Origin: Rhizobium nepotum 39/7
GTDB lineage: Bacteria > Pseudomonadota > Alphaproteobacteria > Rhizobiales > Rhizobiaceae
NCBI RefSeq assembly: GCF_000949865.1
Contig: NZ_JWJH01000003.1
Span: 62,001 to 126,000, forward strand
DNA length: 64,000 nucleotides
Reading direction: 5' to 3'
Shown here piece after piece: positions 36,166 through 45,629 of the stretch (its first letter is position 1; each line of letters opens with the position of its first letter). The notes under the pieces are model-generated. The model had not been told where the DNA came from. It was given only the letters and a program-made list of their open reading frames with translations, and did no database searches. A program made the position numbers and the translations under genes.

Positions 36166-38100
36166 TTGCGAAAACTTGTGGCGGTGATCATCTGTTGCTT
36201 CGTCCTGGCAACGGGCTATATCGCTTTCGTCATTGCCGAGCGGCAGACCGCTCTGCAGAAATTCGCCCGCTATAACGATTCGTGGGCGGTCAGCCAGACG
36301 GTAGCCGAATATCTGCGTCTTCAGAACAAGCTGGCCGTGTTCGCGCTCAGCCCCGGTGAGATCGACCGCGACGAATTGCAGCTGCGGCTGGATATCATGC
36401 TGAGCCGTCTGGAGCTTTTGAAGCAGGGCAATCTAGGGGCTTTCATCGATGAAAAGCAGCAGTGGCGAGATCTCGTAACCCGCCTCGATGCGGTTCTGGC
36501 CCGTCTGGAACAGCAGATGGGCAATCTGAAGCCACCTGATATCCCGGATCTGCTCTCCACGATGAGTGCGCTCGACGCACCGATGACGACGCTGGCATCG
36601 TCTTCGGTCGCTTACGACGTCAATCTGATCGACACGGCCCATGAGGATGTGCGCAAGCTGCATATCGTCTACACGGCGCTTGCGGGCGGCCTGATCCTGT
36701 GTGGAATCGCGCTTGTAATATTGCTGCTTCGTCAGAACGATCTGCTCAACCGCGCACAAAAAAGCATGCGCGGCCTGACGGACGACCTGCGCGCCGCCAC
36801 GCTTGAATTGCAGGCGAAGAATGTACGGCTGGAACACGATGCCTATCACGATGCGCTGACGGGGCTGCCGAACCGCGCGCTGTTCCGGCAGGAACTGGTC
36901 GAGCGGCTGCGTCGCTCCTTTGGCGGCAACGGAACGACGGCCATCCTTCTGCTCGATCTCGACGGGTTCAAGGACGTCAACGACACGCTCGGCCACGATG
37001 CGGGCGATGCCCTGCTTCAGGCCGTGGCGCAGCGCCTTTCCGGCATCGGCGGCGACTACGACATGGTTTGCCGCCTCGGCGGTGACGAATTCGCCGTCGT
37101 GTCTGATGATCTCAACGAGGATACGGCGCGCCGTCTCGCCTCGAAGTTGATTGACCAGATCAGCCGGACCTATCAGCTCGGCGAGCAGGAGGTCAAAATC
37201 GGCACCTGCATCGGTATCGCCATATCGCACGGCGCCGTCGATGCGGATGAATTGTTCAAGCGCGCGGATCTGGCTCTTTATGAGGCCAAGGCCATAGGCC
37301 CTGGCCGGGCGAGCGTTTTCAAGGTCCGCATGCAGAAGCAGCTGACCGAGAAGAAATCCTTCGAGGCCGATTTGCAGACGGCGTTGCAGAACGACGAGAT
37401 GGAGGTCTATTACCAGCCGCAGGTGGCGACGCAGACCCGCAAGCTTTGCGGCTTCGAGGCGCTTTTGCGCTGGAAGCATCCGGTGCGGGGCGATGTGCCG
37501 CCCAGCGTGTTCATTCCGGTTGCGGAAAGAACCGGTCTCATCCATTCACTGGGAAAATGGGTGATGGAGACCGCCTGCCGTGAGGCGATGGGGTGGGACG
37601 AGGACATGAAGGTGGCGGTCAATCTTTCGCCGGTTCAGTTCCACAGCACCAACCTCATTCAGAACGTGATGGGTGCGCTCGAAAAAAGCGGACTGGAGCC
37701 GAGCCGGCTTGAGCTGGAGATTACCGAATCGATCCTGCTGAACAAGAGCGACCAGACGATCAACACGCTGTCGCGGCTGAAGGCCGTCGGCATCCAGATC
37801 GCCATGGACGATTTCGGCACCGGCTATTCCTCGCTGGCGAATTTGCGGGGGGTGCCCTTCGACAAGATAAAGATCGACCGATCGTTCCTGCGCGATATTA
37901 CCAGCGATCGCGACGCACTGGCGATCGTCGAATTTGTGGTCGGCGTTGGCCGCAGTCTGCGAATGACCACCATCGCGGAAGGCATCGAGACGGAGGAGCA
38001 ATATGAGCTTGTCAAACGTCTGGGATGCGATCTGGTTCAGGGATATCTGATCAGCAGGCCGTTGCCGGCCAAGGAACTGGTGGCCTGGAGTTCCGTTTGA
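36166..38100 (+). CDS. dcpA: Dual diguanylate cyclase/phosphodiesterase DcpA (GGDEF-EAL)
   Basis: A 644-residue inner-membrane enzyme. A membrane segment at about 4-23 and a second at about 165-187 enclose a periplasmic sensory region of about 140 residues. A cytoplasmic GGDEF domain has an intact RLGGDEF (about 302-308), and an EAL domain has an intact FEALLRWKHP (about 427) plus ESILLN and DDFGTGYSSLANL, so both synthesis and breakdown of c-di-GMP are possible. In A. tumefaciens DcpA switches activity with periplasmic PruR and pterin, controlling attachment and biofilm. The start is a TTG at 36166 preceded by AAAGGTG, 9 bases after pruR. Confidence 0.92.
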   Translation: MRKLVAVIICCFVLATGYIAFVIAERQTALQKFARYNDSWAVSQTVAEYLRLQNKLAVFALSPGEIDRDELQLRLDIMLSRLELLKQGNLGAFIDEKQQWRDLVTRLDAVLARLEQQMGNLKPPDIPDLLSTMSALDAPMTTLASSSVAYDVNLIDTAHEDVRKLHIVYTALAGGLILCGIALVILLLRQNDLLNRAQKSMRGLTDDLRAATLELQAKNVRLEHDAYHDALTGLPNRALFRQELVERLRRSFGGNGTTAILLLDLDGFKDVNDTLGHDAGDALLQAVAQRLSGIGGDYDMVCRLGGDEFAVVSDDLNEDTARRLASKLIDQISRTYQLGEQEVKIGTCIGIAISHGAVDADELFKRADLALYEAKAIGPGRASVFKVRMQKQLTEKKSFEADLQTALQNDEMEVYYQPQVATQTRKLCGFEALLRWKHPVRGDVPPSVFIPVAERTGLIHSLGKWVMETACREAMGWDEDMKVAVNLSPVQFHSTNLIQNVMGALEKSGLEPSRLELEITESILLNKSDQTINTLSRLKAVGIQIAMDDFGTGYSSLANLRGVPFDKIKIDRSFLRDITSDRDALAIVEFVVGVGRSLRMTTIAEGIETEEQYELVKRLGCDLVQGYLISRPLPAKELVAWSSV

Positions 38101-38264
38101 AACCGGGTTTGCTTTCATACGGGGGGCTCGCGTCAAATTCTCATGAGGATGCATCGTCGCACGCGAAAACCGATACCGGTTGCCGCGCCGATGCTGTAGA
38201 GCATTCCCGGTCGATGCGGGATCATTCTGGCGAAGCGACCGGGTTTGCGAAAAGGCTTGAAAAC

Positions 38265-38960
38265 ATGGAAATACTGGACGTGCATGGAGTTGCCCTGCCT
38301 CTCTCTTCCGATGAGGTGTCGCCCGTCATATGGCAGGCGCTGACCGACGGCAGCTATGAGGCGAAAGAGGCCCGCAGCGTCCTGAAAGCCATCAAGCCCG
38401 GCGACCGCGTGCTGGAGCTGGGGTCCGGTATCGGCATCATCACCTCGATCATCGCCGGCATAGAGGATGTTTCCGTATGGGCGTTCGAAGCCAATCCCTC
38501 GACGGCGGCACTGGCGGAACGGGTGATCAAGGCCAATTGCCGGGGCAATGTCGTGTTTTCGCAGGGGCTTCTCACCGCCGACGCGCCGCGAACCTACCCT
38601 TTTTATGTCCGCAAGGATCTCTGGATGTCGTCCATGGACGAAAATCAGGGGCCGTATGAGCAGCGCATCGAAATCTCGTCCGAAAATATCGACGAATTCG
38701 TCGCGAACAAAGGCATCACCGCGCTCGTCATGGATATCGAGGGCGCGGAACGCGATCTGCTCGGCAGGGCCGAACTTGCCGGCGTGGAGCGGATATTCGT
38801 CGAGCTGCACGACCACCTTTATGGCCTTGCCGGGGTTCGCGACATCATGCAGGCGCTGACCGCCAAGGGATATGCCTATGATCCGCGCGGCTCTCGTGGC
38901 CCTTGCGTGCTGTTCTCGAAGGATGACAGCCCGAGAGAATACGATCCCGAGGTGGATTGA
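38265..38960 (+). CDS. FkbM-family methyltransferase
   Basis: About 231 residues. The start at 38265 (MEILDVHGVALPLSS) follows AAAAGG by about 9 bases; a longer reading to 38025 would run into dcpA. The SAM-binding motif VLELGSGIGIITSI (about 53) is followed by VWAFEANPSTAALAERVIKAN and the FkbM signature VMDIEGAERDLLGRAEL near 158. FkbM enzymes O-methylate sugars or natural products; the substrate is unknown. It lies 164 bases downstream of dcpA on the same strand. No functional link to c-di-GMP is visible. Confidence 0.85.
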   Translation: MEILDVHGVALPLSSDEVSPVIWQALTDGSYEAKEARSVLKAIKPGDRVLELGSGIGIITSIIAGIEDVSVWAFEANPSTAALAERVIKANCRGNVVFSQGLLTADAPRTYPFYVRKDLWMSSMDENQGPYEQRIEISSENIDEFVANKGITALVMDIEGAERDLLGRAELAGVERIFVELHDHLYGLAGVRDIMQALTAKGYAYDPRGSRGPCVLFSKDDSPREYDPEVD

Positions 38961-39009
38961 AAGCTCCAGCGCTCCGTCTGCATTAATTTTTTAAAGAAAA
39001 GCGACTAGC

Positions 39010-39033
39010 CGGGTTGGATATTTCGACCCGTTT
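39010..39033 (+). terminator. Putative terminator after FkbM gene
   Basis: CGGGTTG and CGACCCG form a 7-bp stem (one T-G pair) with a 7-base loop, followed by TTT. It lies 49 bases after the stop. Confidence 0.5.
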
Positions 39034-39253
39034 GCGCCTTCTGCCGCAACTTTTTGGGCTTGGTGTCGTTTAGCGCCGATACCCAGAATTTAAGACAGCG
39101 GACGAGAAGGCTATTATTGCCAAATAAGCAATTAACTCCGAATTATTATTGCAATTGTTGCAGCCGTTTCCCCGCGTCATCATCCCTCCATCAAACCGGT
39201 GCACAACAAAGGTCGCACCGGACGATGCCAACGCAACCGAAGGAGAAACGATC

Positions 39254-40090
39254 ATGGGCTTTGTTAAGACGACAGACGGAACCGAAATCTTCTACAAGGA
39301 CTGGGGCCCGAAGGATGCCCAGCCGATCGTGTTCCATCACGGCTGGCCGCTCTCGTCCGATGACTGGGATGCGCAGATGCTGTTCTTCCTCTCCAAGGGT
39401 TATCGTGTCGTCGCCCATGATCGCCGTGGCCACGGTCGCTCGGCACAGGTTTCCGAAGGCCATGATATGGACCATTATGCTGCCGACGCCTTTGCTGTCG
39501 TCGAAGCGCTGGACCTGAATAATGCCGTGCATATCGGCCATTCCACCGGCGGTGGCGAAGTGGCTCGTTATGTCGCAAAACATGGTGAACCGGCGGGCCG
39601 CGTTGCCAAGGCTGTTCTCGTTTCCGCCGTGCCGCCGCTGATGCTCAAGACTGCGGCCAACCCCGAAGGTCTGCCGATGGAGGTTTTCGACGGCTTCCGC
39701 ACGGCGCTCGCCAGCAACCGTGCGCAGTTCTTTCGCGACGTCCCCGCCGGTCCGTTCTACGGCTTCAACCGCGACGGCGCGACCGTTCTTGAAAGTGTGA
39801 TCCAGAACTGGTGGCGGCAGGGCATGATGGGCGGAGCCAAGGCGCATTTCGACGGCATCAAGGCCTTCTCGGAAACCGATCAGACCGGGGACCTGAAGGC
39901 GATCAGCGTTCCGACGCTGGTGCTGCACGGGGAGGACGACCAGATCGTGCCGATAGCGGATTCCGCGCTGAAGTCGGTGAAGCTTTTGAAGAACGGCACG
40001 CTGAAAACCTATCCCGGCTTCTCACACGGCATGCTGACCGTGAATGCCGATGTGCTGAACGCCGATCTCTTGGCCTTCATCAAGGGCTGA
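39254..40090 (+). CDS. Alpha/beta hydrolase, non-heme chloroperoxidase-like
   Basis: A 278-residue alpha/beta hydrolase. The catalytic triad is Ser in GHSTGGGEV (about 97), Asp in HGEDDQIVP (about 227) and His in GFSHGML (about 257). The VFHHGWPLSSDDWDAQM and VAHDRRGHGRS blocks match bacterial cofactor-free chloroperoxidases (perhydrolases), which act as esterases or make peracids from carboxylic acids. The ATG at 39254 follows AGGAG; the upstream in-frame start at 39149 lacks homology and ribosome site. A long AT-rich leader (39034-39253) precedes it and a bidirectional terminator follows. Confidence 0.88.
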   Translation: MGFVKTTDGTEIFYKDWGPKDAQPIVFHHGWPLSSDDWDAQMLFFLSKGYRVVAHDRRGHGRSAQVSEGHDMDHYAADAFAVVEALDLNNAVHIGHSTGGGEVARYVAKHGEPAGRVAKAVLVSAVPPLMLKTAANPEGLPMEVFDGFRTALASNRAQFFRDVPAGPFYGFNRDGATVLESVIQNWWRQGMMGGAKAHFDGIKAFSETDQTGDLKAISVPTLVLHGEDDQIVPIADSALKSVKLLKNGTLKTYPGFSHGMLTVNADVLNADLLAFIKG

Positions 40091-40107
40091 TCCTTCTGCA
40101 AAATCGG

Positions 40108-40134
40108 AATGCGGCCGGATATTCCGGTCGCATT
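40108..40134. terminator. Bidirectional terminator between hydrolase and rhaK
   Basis: AATGCGGCCGGA and TCCGGTCGCATT form a 12-bp stem (one G-T pair) with a TAT loop. It is followed by TT on the plus strand and preceded by AAAATC. It lies 5 bases from the rhaK stop. Confidence 0.7.
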
Positions 40135-40139
40135 TTGCG

Positions 40140-41522
40140 TCAAGCCAGACGGGCTTGCCACGCCCCGCGATAGGCGCGAAGTCCGGCAATGGCGTCGGGA
40201 GCGAAATGACACTCCCGGCCGGCGAGCGGCTTGATACCGGTGAGGAGCGCTGCTCCGGCACTGGTGCCGGTGGAGCCGCTAACGGCGATCACTTCCGTAT
40301 CGGCAAAGCCGGCCAGCGCCTTGAGATAAAGCGCGTTGCTGGCGAATGGGCCTTCCACCAGTACCGGACCTTTGCGCCCGATCAGCGAAAGACTGAACTC
40401 CGTCATCAGCGCGAGATAAAGTGCTGCTGCCGCGTGCCGTTCCGCAACCGTGGCATTTTCGTCGGCGATCCAGCGCGCCGTGTTGCCGGGGAAAGGGCCT
40501 GATCCGCTGACGACGCTGGGCAAGAGCATCATGCCTTTCGTAAGTACGCTACCAAGGGCTGCTTCACTCTCCTCGTCTGGGGCAGGCCCGAATTGCTGCG
40601 TCAGCATCTCATACTCCCTGCCGCCCATGAAGCGGGAGGAAGGAACGGGACGTCCGAGAGCATCGACATTCAAAAGCGTGTCACGGGCGGGATCCAGCGT
40701 ATCCGCTGCGCCGCCGATGGCGAAATTCACTACCCAGGTGCCGGTGGAGACGACGGAAAAATCACCCTCCCGCCGCAGCAGATGCGGCAGGAGTGACGCG
40801 TTGGAATCATGGATGCCACAATAGACCGGTATTTGCGGCGATATACCTGTTTCCCTCGCCACTGATTTGCGGACTGGTCCGAGCACATCGAAAGCGGAGC
40901 GCACCGGCGCCATCAATTGCTCTATGCCCAGGCGCTCGACCAGCGATGAGAATGCCTTCAGTCGAGGATTCCAGAGGTCCGTATGGCAACCGAGCGAGGT
41001 CGTTTCGGTGGCCTGAACGCCGGTCAGTCGCCCCGCCCAATATTGCGCATAGGTGACGATGCTGTGCACCCCAGCGAATTCTTGCGGAAAGGCGGTTTTC
41101 TGGAAATGGATTTGCGCGCCGAGGTTCAGCCCGACGGGAAGTAGCGGCGAGCCGGTTTCGGCAAAATCCGGCCTGATGCGGAGATAGGCTTCCTGAATAG
41201 CTGCGGGATAGCTGTGCTCGTAATCCAGCACCGGCATGGCAAGATCGCCGTTTTCGTCAAGAAGTGCCGCAGACGCGCCATGGGTGGTGATGGAAATCGC
41301 GTCGAAGCCCGGTTCCTGGCCAAATCGCTTCAGAGAAGAGAGGATAAAGCTCCAGAGCATCTCCACATCGTAATGCGGATAAATTCCGTCACGAAGGACA
41401 GGATTGGTCCGCCTCTCGCCGGCGATCTCTTCTCCGCTTTGGGTATCGATGACGACGACCTTGGCATTGGTCTTGCCGATATCGATGACCGCGACGCGGC
41501 GTGGCTGCGTCATGTCGTTCAT
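40140..41522 (-). CDS. rhaK: Rhamnulokinase RhaK (FGGY family)
   Basis: A 460-residue FGGY-type sugar kinase that phosphorylates L-rhamnulose. N-terminal phosphate-1 motif [14 protein letters not shown] (about 11), [16 protein letters not shown] (about 78), the catalytic-Asp region [14 protein letters not shown] (about 236) and the adenosine motif [14 protein letters not shown] (about 420) are present. In Rhizobium leguminosarum RhaK is needed for both kinase activity and rhamnose transport, and the operon order matches here. It is the last gene of rhaRSTPQUK; its start overlaps the rhaU stop by 4 bases. Confidence 0.95.
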   Translation of the reverse strand: MNDMTQPRRVAVIDIGKTNAKVVVIDTQSGEEIAGERRTNPVLRDGIYPHYDVEMLWSFILSSLKRFGQEPGFDAISITTHGASAALLDENGDLAMPVLDYEHSYPAAIQEAYLRIRPDFAETGSPLLPVGLNLGAQIHFQKTAFPQEFAGVHSIVTYAQYWAGRLTGVQATETTSLGCHTDLWNPRLKAFSSLVERLGIEQLMAPVRSAFDVLGPVRKSVARETGISPQIPVYCGIHDSNASLLPHLLRREGDFSVVSTGTWVVNFAIGGAADTLDPARDTLLNVDALGRPVPSSRFMGGREYEMLTQQFGPAPDEESEAALGSVLTKGMMLLPSVVSGSGPFPGNTARWIADENATVAERHAAAALYLALMTEFSLSLIGRKGPVLVEGPFASNALYLKALAGFADTEVIAVSGSTGTSAGAALLTGIKPLAGRECHFAPDAIAGLRAYRGAWQARLA

Positions 41523-41842
41523 GGCAGATGGAACACCGTCACGAGGTCTTTCGCCACAGGCGAATTATCAGGATTGCTCTCCATGATATCGGCCATGTGC
41601 GCCCACCATTTTTTCATCACGGGATGCTCGGGCAATGCCGCCATGCCGTGGGTCTTCGGTCGCGTCAGCACGCCGAACAGGATGTTCGTTTCCGGATCGA
41701 GGTGGATCGAATAGTCGCTCACGCCCGCTTCGTGCAGCAGCGCCACCAGTTCCGGCCATATCTCGTCATGGCGTCTTTTATATTCCGCTTGCCTGCCGGC
41801 GTGGAGTTTCATCTTGAAGGCGTGTTTTTCGAGTTCCGGCAT
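41519..41842 (-). CDS. rhaU: L-rhamnose mutarotase RhaU
   Basis: A 107-residue mutarotase that interconverts alpha and beta L-rhamnose. The family blocks [22 protein letters not shown] (with catalytic His) and [20 protein letters not shown], then [14 protein letters not shown], are all present and the length is standard. It lies between the permease gene rhaQ and the kinase gene rhaK, and overlaps rhaK by 4 bases. Confidence 0.95.
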   Translation of the reverse strand: MPELEKHAFKMKLHAGRQAEYKRRHDEIWPELVALLHEAGVSDYSIHLDPETNILFGVLTRPKTHGMAALPEHPVMKKWWAHMADIMESNPDNSPVAKDLVTVFHLP

Positions 41843-41860
41843 GGCTCAGTTTCTCTTCGT

Positions 41861-42871
41861 TCAATTTCTGAGGGCGCGAAGGCGGCGCACAACGATGGGA
41901 ATGGCGATGGTGATGATCAGCAGCAGGCCGACAAAGATCGACATGACGATGCCGGGCACGTTGAGCAGCCCCAGCCCGAAAGTGACGAGGCCCATGACGA
42001 AGGCGGCGATGACGACGCCAGCGATGGTGCCGGAGCCGCCGAGAATGGAAACGCCGCCAAGCACCACCATGGTCACCACCTCAAGCTCCCATCCTTGGGC
42101 GATCGAGGGGCGGGTGGAGCCGAGCCGCGAGGTGAGGCAGACGGCGGCGATGCCGCTCATCAGGCCGGTCAGGAGGAAAAGGATGAACTTCACCCGTTCG
42201 ACGGGAATACCGGAAAAGCGGGCGGCGAAGGGATTGTTGCCGATAACATAGACCTGCCGACCGAAATTGGTGGCGTGCAGAAGAATGGCGAAGATGACGG
42301 CCATCACGAGGAACAGCACGAATTCGAAGGAAATGACCGAGAAGACGTAACCCTGACCGAAATAGGCGAAATCCGCCGGATATTTGCCATAGGCCTGATC
42401 GCCCAGCACCATGTAGGAAATGCCGCGAAACAGGCTCATTGTGCCGATGGTGACGACGATGGACGGCAGTTTCAGGCCAGCGACGAGGAAACCGTTGAAA
42501 GCGCCGCAGAGGAGCCCGGTGCCGATGCCGATCGCCACGAGGCCCGGCGTGCCCACACCCATCTGCACCGCAGCGCCCATGGCGGTGGAGGCGAGCGCGA
42601 TGATGGCGGCGACCGACAGGTCGATTTCGCCGGCGATGATCAGAAGCGCCATCGCAAAGGCGATGATCGCCTTTTCGGTGAAGTTGAAGGTCGCGTCCGA
42701 CAGGTTCCAGGCATTGAGGAAATAGGGCGAGGCGAGCGAATTGGCGATGAAGATGAGGACCGCGACGCCGAGCAGTAGCACTTCCCAGCTGGCCAGGATA
42801 CGGCGCAGCGGCGTTCCGAGCTTGTCGGGAATGATGCGCGGCTTCTGCGTCGGTTGAGAATTCGTGCTCAT
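41861..42871 (-). CDS. rhaQ: Rhamnose ABC transporter permease RhaQ
   Basis: A 336-residue permease of the RbsC-like group with about ten membrane segments; the second of two permeases of the rhamnose importer. The GEIDLSVAAIIALASTAMG block (about 102) and the ARFSGIPVERVKFILFLLTGL block (about 215) are characteristic. It starts in an ATGA overlap with the end of rhaP and ends 18 bases before rhaU. Confidence 0.93.
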   Translation of the reverse strand: MSTNSQPTQKPRIIPDKLGTPLRRILASWEVLLLGVAVLIFIANSLASPYFLNAWNLSDATFNFTEKAIIAFAMALLIIAGEIDLSVAAIIALASTAMGAAVQMGVGTPGLVAIGIGTGLLCGAFNGFLVAGLKLPSIVVTIGTMSLFRGISYMVLGDQAYGKYPADFAYFGQGYVFSVISFEFVLFLVMAVIFAILLHATNFGRQVYVIGNNPFAARFSGIPVERVKFILFLLTGLMSGIAAVCLTSRLGSTRPSIAQGWELEVVTMVVLGGVSILGGSGTIAGVVIAAFVMGLVTFGLGLLNVPGIVMSIFVGLLLIITIAIPIVVRRLRALRN

Positions 42872-43869
42872 GCTGCGGCCTCCTTGGCCTGATCGCTTGC
42901 GGCCCGGTCGCGCAGGATGATGCGGCCTTTTCGAGCTTCGGCACGGGCGTTGAAGACAACGGCGAGGACGATCACTACGCCGGAAATCGCCATTTGCGCG
43001 AAGGGCGAGATGCCGATGACGGGCAGGGCGTTCTTGATGACGCCAAGGAACAGCGCGCCGAGCACAGCGCCCGCCACCGAGCCGATGCCGCCGGCAATGG
43101 AAATGCCGCCGATGACATTCGCCGCCACGCTATCCAGTTCGAAACCGGCGGCGATATCCACATAGGCGACGGCATAACGCGACACCCAGAGGTAGCTGGC
43201 AAGCCCTGCCAGCGCGCCTGATAGTACGAAAGCGAGAAAGCGCGTGCGGCCGACATCGATGCCGGCATAGACCGCAGCACCCGGATTGCCGCCGGAGGCA
43301 TAGGCCGAACGGCCGAAGGACGTGCGGCTGAGCACCAGCCAGGCGCCGGCGATGATGAGGATGGCGACCCAGGACAAAACCGGCATGCCGAGGATCATGG
43401 TGCGCGGTACGTTGAGGAAGGTGGGCGAAAGCTGGTGCGCGTTCACCCAGCCGCCGCCCGAAAGCACGAAGGCCATGCCGCGATAGATGGTGAGCGTGCC
43501 GAGCGTGACGACGATGGGCGGAATGCCGAGCCACCAGACCAGCACGCCATTGATCGACCCCAAAAACGCGCCGATGCCGACTGCCATGGCGATGAGAAAC
43601 GGCAATGGAATTCCAGGAAAGGCGGCATTGGTCATCGCCACCGCCATGCCGGTGAAGGCGAGATTGGCGGCGACCGAAAGATCGATGGATTTGGTGAGAA
43701 TGACCGCCATCTGGCCGAGCGCCAGAATGATGAGGATGGAGGTATCGTTGAAGATGTTGACCAGATTGGCCGGCCGGCTAAAACCGGGCGCGCGCAGTGC
43801 AAAGCCGGCAATCATGACGATGATGATGCCCGCCAGCAGCCATTCGCGATTCTTGAGAAAACGTTGCAT
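42868..43869 (-). CDS. rhaP: Rhamnose ABC transporter permease RhaP
   Basis: A 333-residue RbsC-like permease with about ten membrane segments, including TKSIDLSVAANLAFTGMA (about 64) and the GNPGAAVYAGIDVGRTRFLAF block (about 195). It pairs with RhaQ to form the channel of the importer. The gene starts 13 bases after rhaT and overlaps rhaQ by 4 bases. Confidence 0.93.
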   Translation of the reverse strand: MQRFLKNREWLLAGIIIVMIAGFALRAPGFSRPANLVNIFNDTSILIILALGQMAVILTKSIDLSVAANLAFTGMAVAMTNAAFPGIPLPFLIAMAVGIGAFLGSINGVLVWWLGIPPIVVTLGTLTIYRGMAFVLSGGGWVNAHQLSPTFLNVPRTMILGMPVLSWVAILIIAGAWLVLSRTSFGRSAYASGGNPGAAVYAGIDVGRTRFLAFVLSGALAGLASYLWVSRYAVAYVDIAAGFELDSVAANVIGGISIAGGIGSVAGAVLGALFLGVIKNALPVIGISPFAQMAISGVVIVLAVVFNARAEARKGRIILRDRAASDQAKEAAA

Positions 43870-43882
43870 GGTTTTGCCCCTC

Positions 43883-45418
43883 TCAGGCGTTGCCGGTGGC
43901 GGCGCGCACCAGCTTTTCCGGAGAAAAATCGGCGCGTTCGAACAGACCTGCCATCAGGCCTTCGCGCATGACGATGGCGCGGTCGGACATGCCGAGAATT
44001 TCGGGAAGTTCGGATGAAATCATGATGATCGAGAGACCTTCGGCCGCAAGTTCGCTGATGAAACCGTGCACGGCGGCCTTCGAGCCGATATCGATGCCCT
44101 TGGTGGGTTCATCGAGAATGATGACCTTCGGCTGCGTGGCAAGCCATTTGCCGATCACTACCTTTTGCTGGTTGCCGCCGGAAAGCGTGCCGACGGGCAC
44201 GGACAGGGCGGCGGCGCGCAGGTCGAGGCGGGAGGCATATTTGCGCGCCAGCGCAAATTCGTTTGCGGCCGCGAGAAACCCCTTGCGCGAGGTGCGCGCG
44301 AGAGAGGGTAGCGACATGTTCTGGTAGATCGGCATGTCCAGCGCCAGCCCATGGCGTCCGCGCTCCTCCGGCACATAAACGATGCCGGCGCGGATCGCAT
44401 CTTCCGGCGAACGGATGGCGAGCGGCTGGCCGTTCAACGTTATCTGTCCGGAGGCCGGGCGGGTGATGCCGAATAGCGACTGGCACAGTTCCGAACGTCC
44501 GGCCCCGATCAGCCCGTAGAGGCCGAGAATTTCGCCCTTGCGCAGATCGAGTGAAATATCGCGGAATTCTGTCTGGTGCGAATAATTGCGGATCGACAAA
44601 ACCGTCGGGCCGAGTGTGACCGCCTGCTTGGGAAAGGCGTTCGTCACGTCACGGCCGACCATTAACCGCACGATTTCGTCCTGCGGCGTGGCCGCGAGAT
44701 TGCCCGTGCCGACCATCTTGCCGTCCCGGAATACCGCGTAATTTTCGGCGATCTCATAGACCTCGTCGAATTTGTGGCTGATGAAGAGAATCGCCTTGCC
44801 CTGCCGCTTCAGGTTTTCGACGATGCGGAAGAGATCGTCGATTTCCTTACGGGAAAGGGCGGCCGTCGGCTCATCCATGATGACGATCCGCGCCTCGACG
44901 GAAAGCGCTCTGGCAATTGCCACGAGATGGCGCTGCGCGATGGAAAGGTCCTTCAGCCGAATGGACGGATCGATGGTGCTTTCGAGCTGCTCCAGCAGAA
45001 CCTTGGCGCGCGCATTGATGGTCTTCCAGTCGATCAGGCCGAAACGCCCTTTTGGAGCATGGCCGAGGAAGATGTTTTCGCCTACGGAAAGCTCGTCGAA
45101 TAGCACGGTTTCCTGGTGAATGGCGGTTACGCCGGCATCGATGGCGTCTTGCGCACCGTGAAAATGGACAGGCTGTCCATCGAGAAGGATTTCGCCTTCA
45201 TTGGGGCGGTAGATACCGGTCAGGATTTTGACGAGCGTGGATTTTCCAGCACCGTTTTCGCCGATCAGCGCCGTCACCTTGCCGGGATAAAGTGCGATAT
45301 CGACGCCATCCAGCGCCTTCACACCCGGAAATATCTGGCTGATGCCGCGCATTTCCAGAATGGGCGTCAAATGTGAAGCGTCGGCCATGTTTAAAGTTTG
45401 GGTTTCGGCACGCATCAT
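43883..45418 (-). CDS. rhaT: Rhamnose ABC transporter ATPase RhaT (double ABC domain)
   Basis: A 511-residue sugar importer ATPase with two fused ABC domains. Domain 1: Walker A GENGAGKST (about 53-61), signature LSIAQRHLVAIARAL (degenerate, as usual in RbsA-like ATPases), Walker B IVIMDEPTAALS. Domain 2: degenerate Walker A GLIGAGRSE (about 299), canonical signature LSGGNQQKVVIGKWL (about 412), Walker B VIILDEPTKGID. It is not the E. coli RhaT proton symporter; the name follows rhizobial usage. A 147-base inverted-repeat element separates it from rhaS upstream. Confidence 0.94.
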   Translation of the reverse strand: MMRAETQTLNMADASHLTPILEMRGISQIFPGVKALDGVDIALYPGKVTALIGENGAGKSTLVKILTGIYRPNEGEILLDGQPVHFHGAQDAIDAGVTAIHQETVLFDELSVGENIFLGHAPKGRFGLIDWKTINARAKVLLEQLESTIDPSIRLKDLSIAQRHLVAIARALSVEARIVIMDEPTAALSRKEIDDLFRIVENLKRQGKAILFISHKFDEVYEIAENYAVFRDGKMVGTGNLAATPQDEIVRLMVGRDVTNAFPKQAVTLGPTVLSIRNYSHQTEFRDISLDLRKGEILGLYGLIGAGRSELCQSLFGITRPASGQITLNGQPLAIRSPEDAIRAGIVYVPEERGRHGLALDMPIYQNMSLPSLARTSRKGFLAAANEFALARKYASRLDLRAAALSVPVGTLSGGNQQKVVIGKWLATQPKVIILDEPTKGIDIGSKAAVHGFISELAAEGLSIIMISSELPEILGMSDRAIVMREGLMAGLFERADFSPEKLVRAATGNA

Positions 45419-45454
45419 TCCGTCTTACCGGTTAGTTTGAGTGAAGTGGCGAGA

Positions 45455-45601
45455 GGCACCCCCCTCTGCCCTGCCGGGCATCTCCCCCTCAAGGGGGGAG
45501 ATCGGCAAGCGGATAACACCCTGCCTATGGAACGAGATGGGTGCCACATATCGATCTCCCCCCTTGAGGGGGAGATGCCCGGCAGGGCAGAGGGGGGTGC
45601 C
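45455..45601. repeat. Perfect 50-bp inverted repeat between rhaS and rhaT
   Basis: Positions 45455-45504 and 45552-45601 are exact reverse complements (50 of 50), separated by 47 bases. Each arm contains a smaller palindrome, CTCCCCCTCAAGGGGGGAG. The transcript of the rha operon would form a very stable hairpin here, between the binding-protein gene and the ATPase gene. Confidence 0.92.
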
Positions 45602-45629
45602 CTCCGCTTGCCGTCAGCTATTGCTCAGA

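Noticed and set aside
41501-42778. A 425-codon plus-strand frame opposite rhaU and rhaQ
   Set aside because: Its translation is an unlikely His/Asp/Gly-rich string without hydrophobic core; it is antisense to the permease gene.
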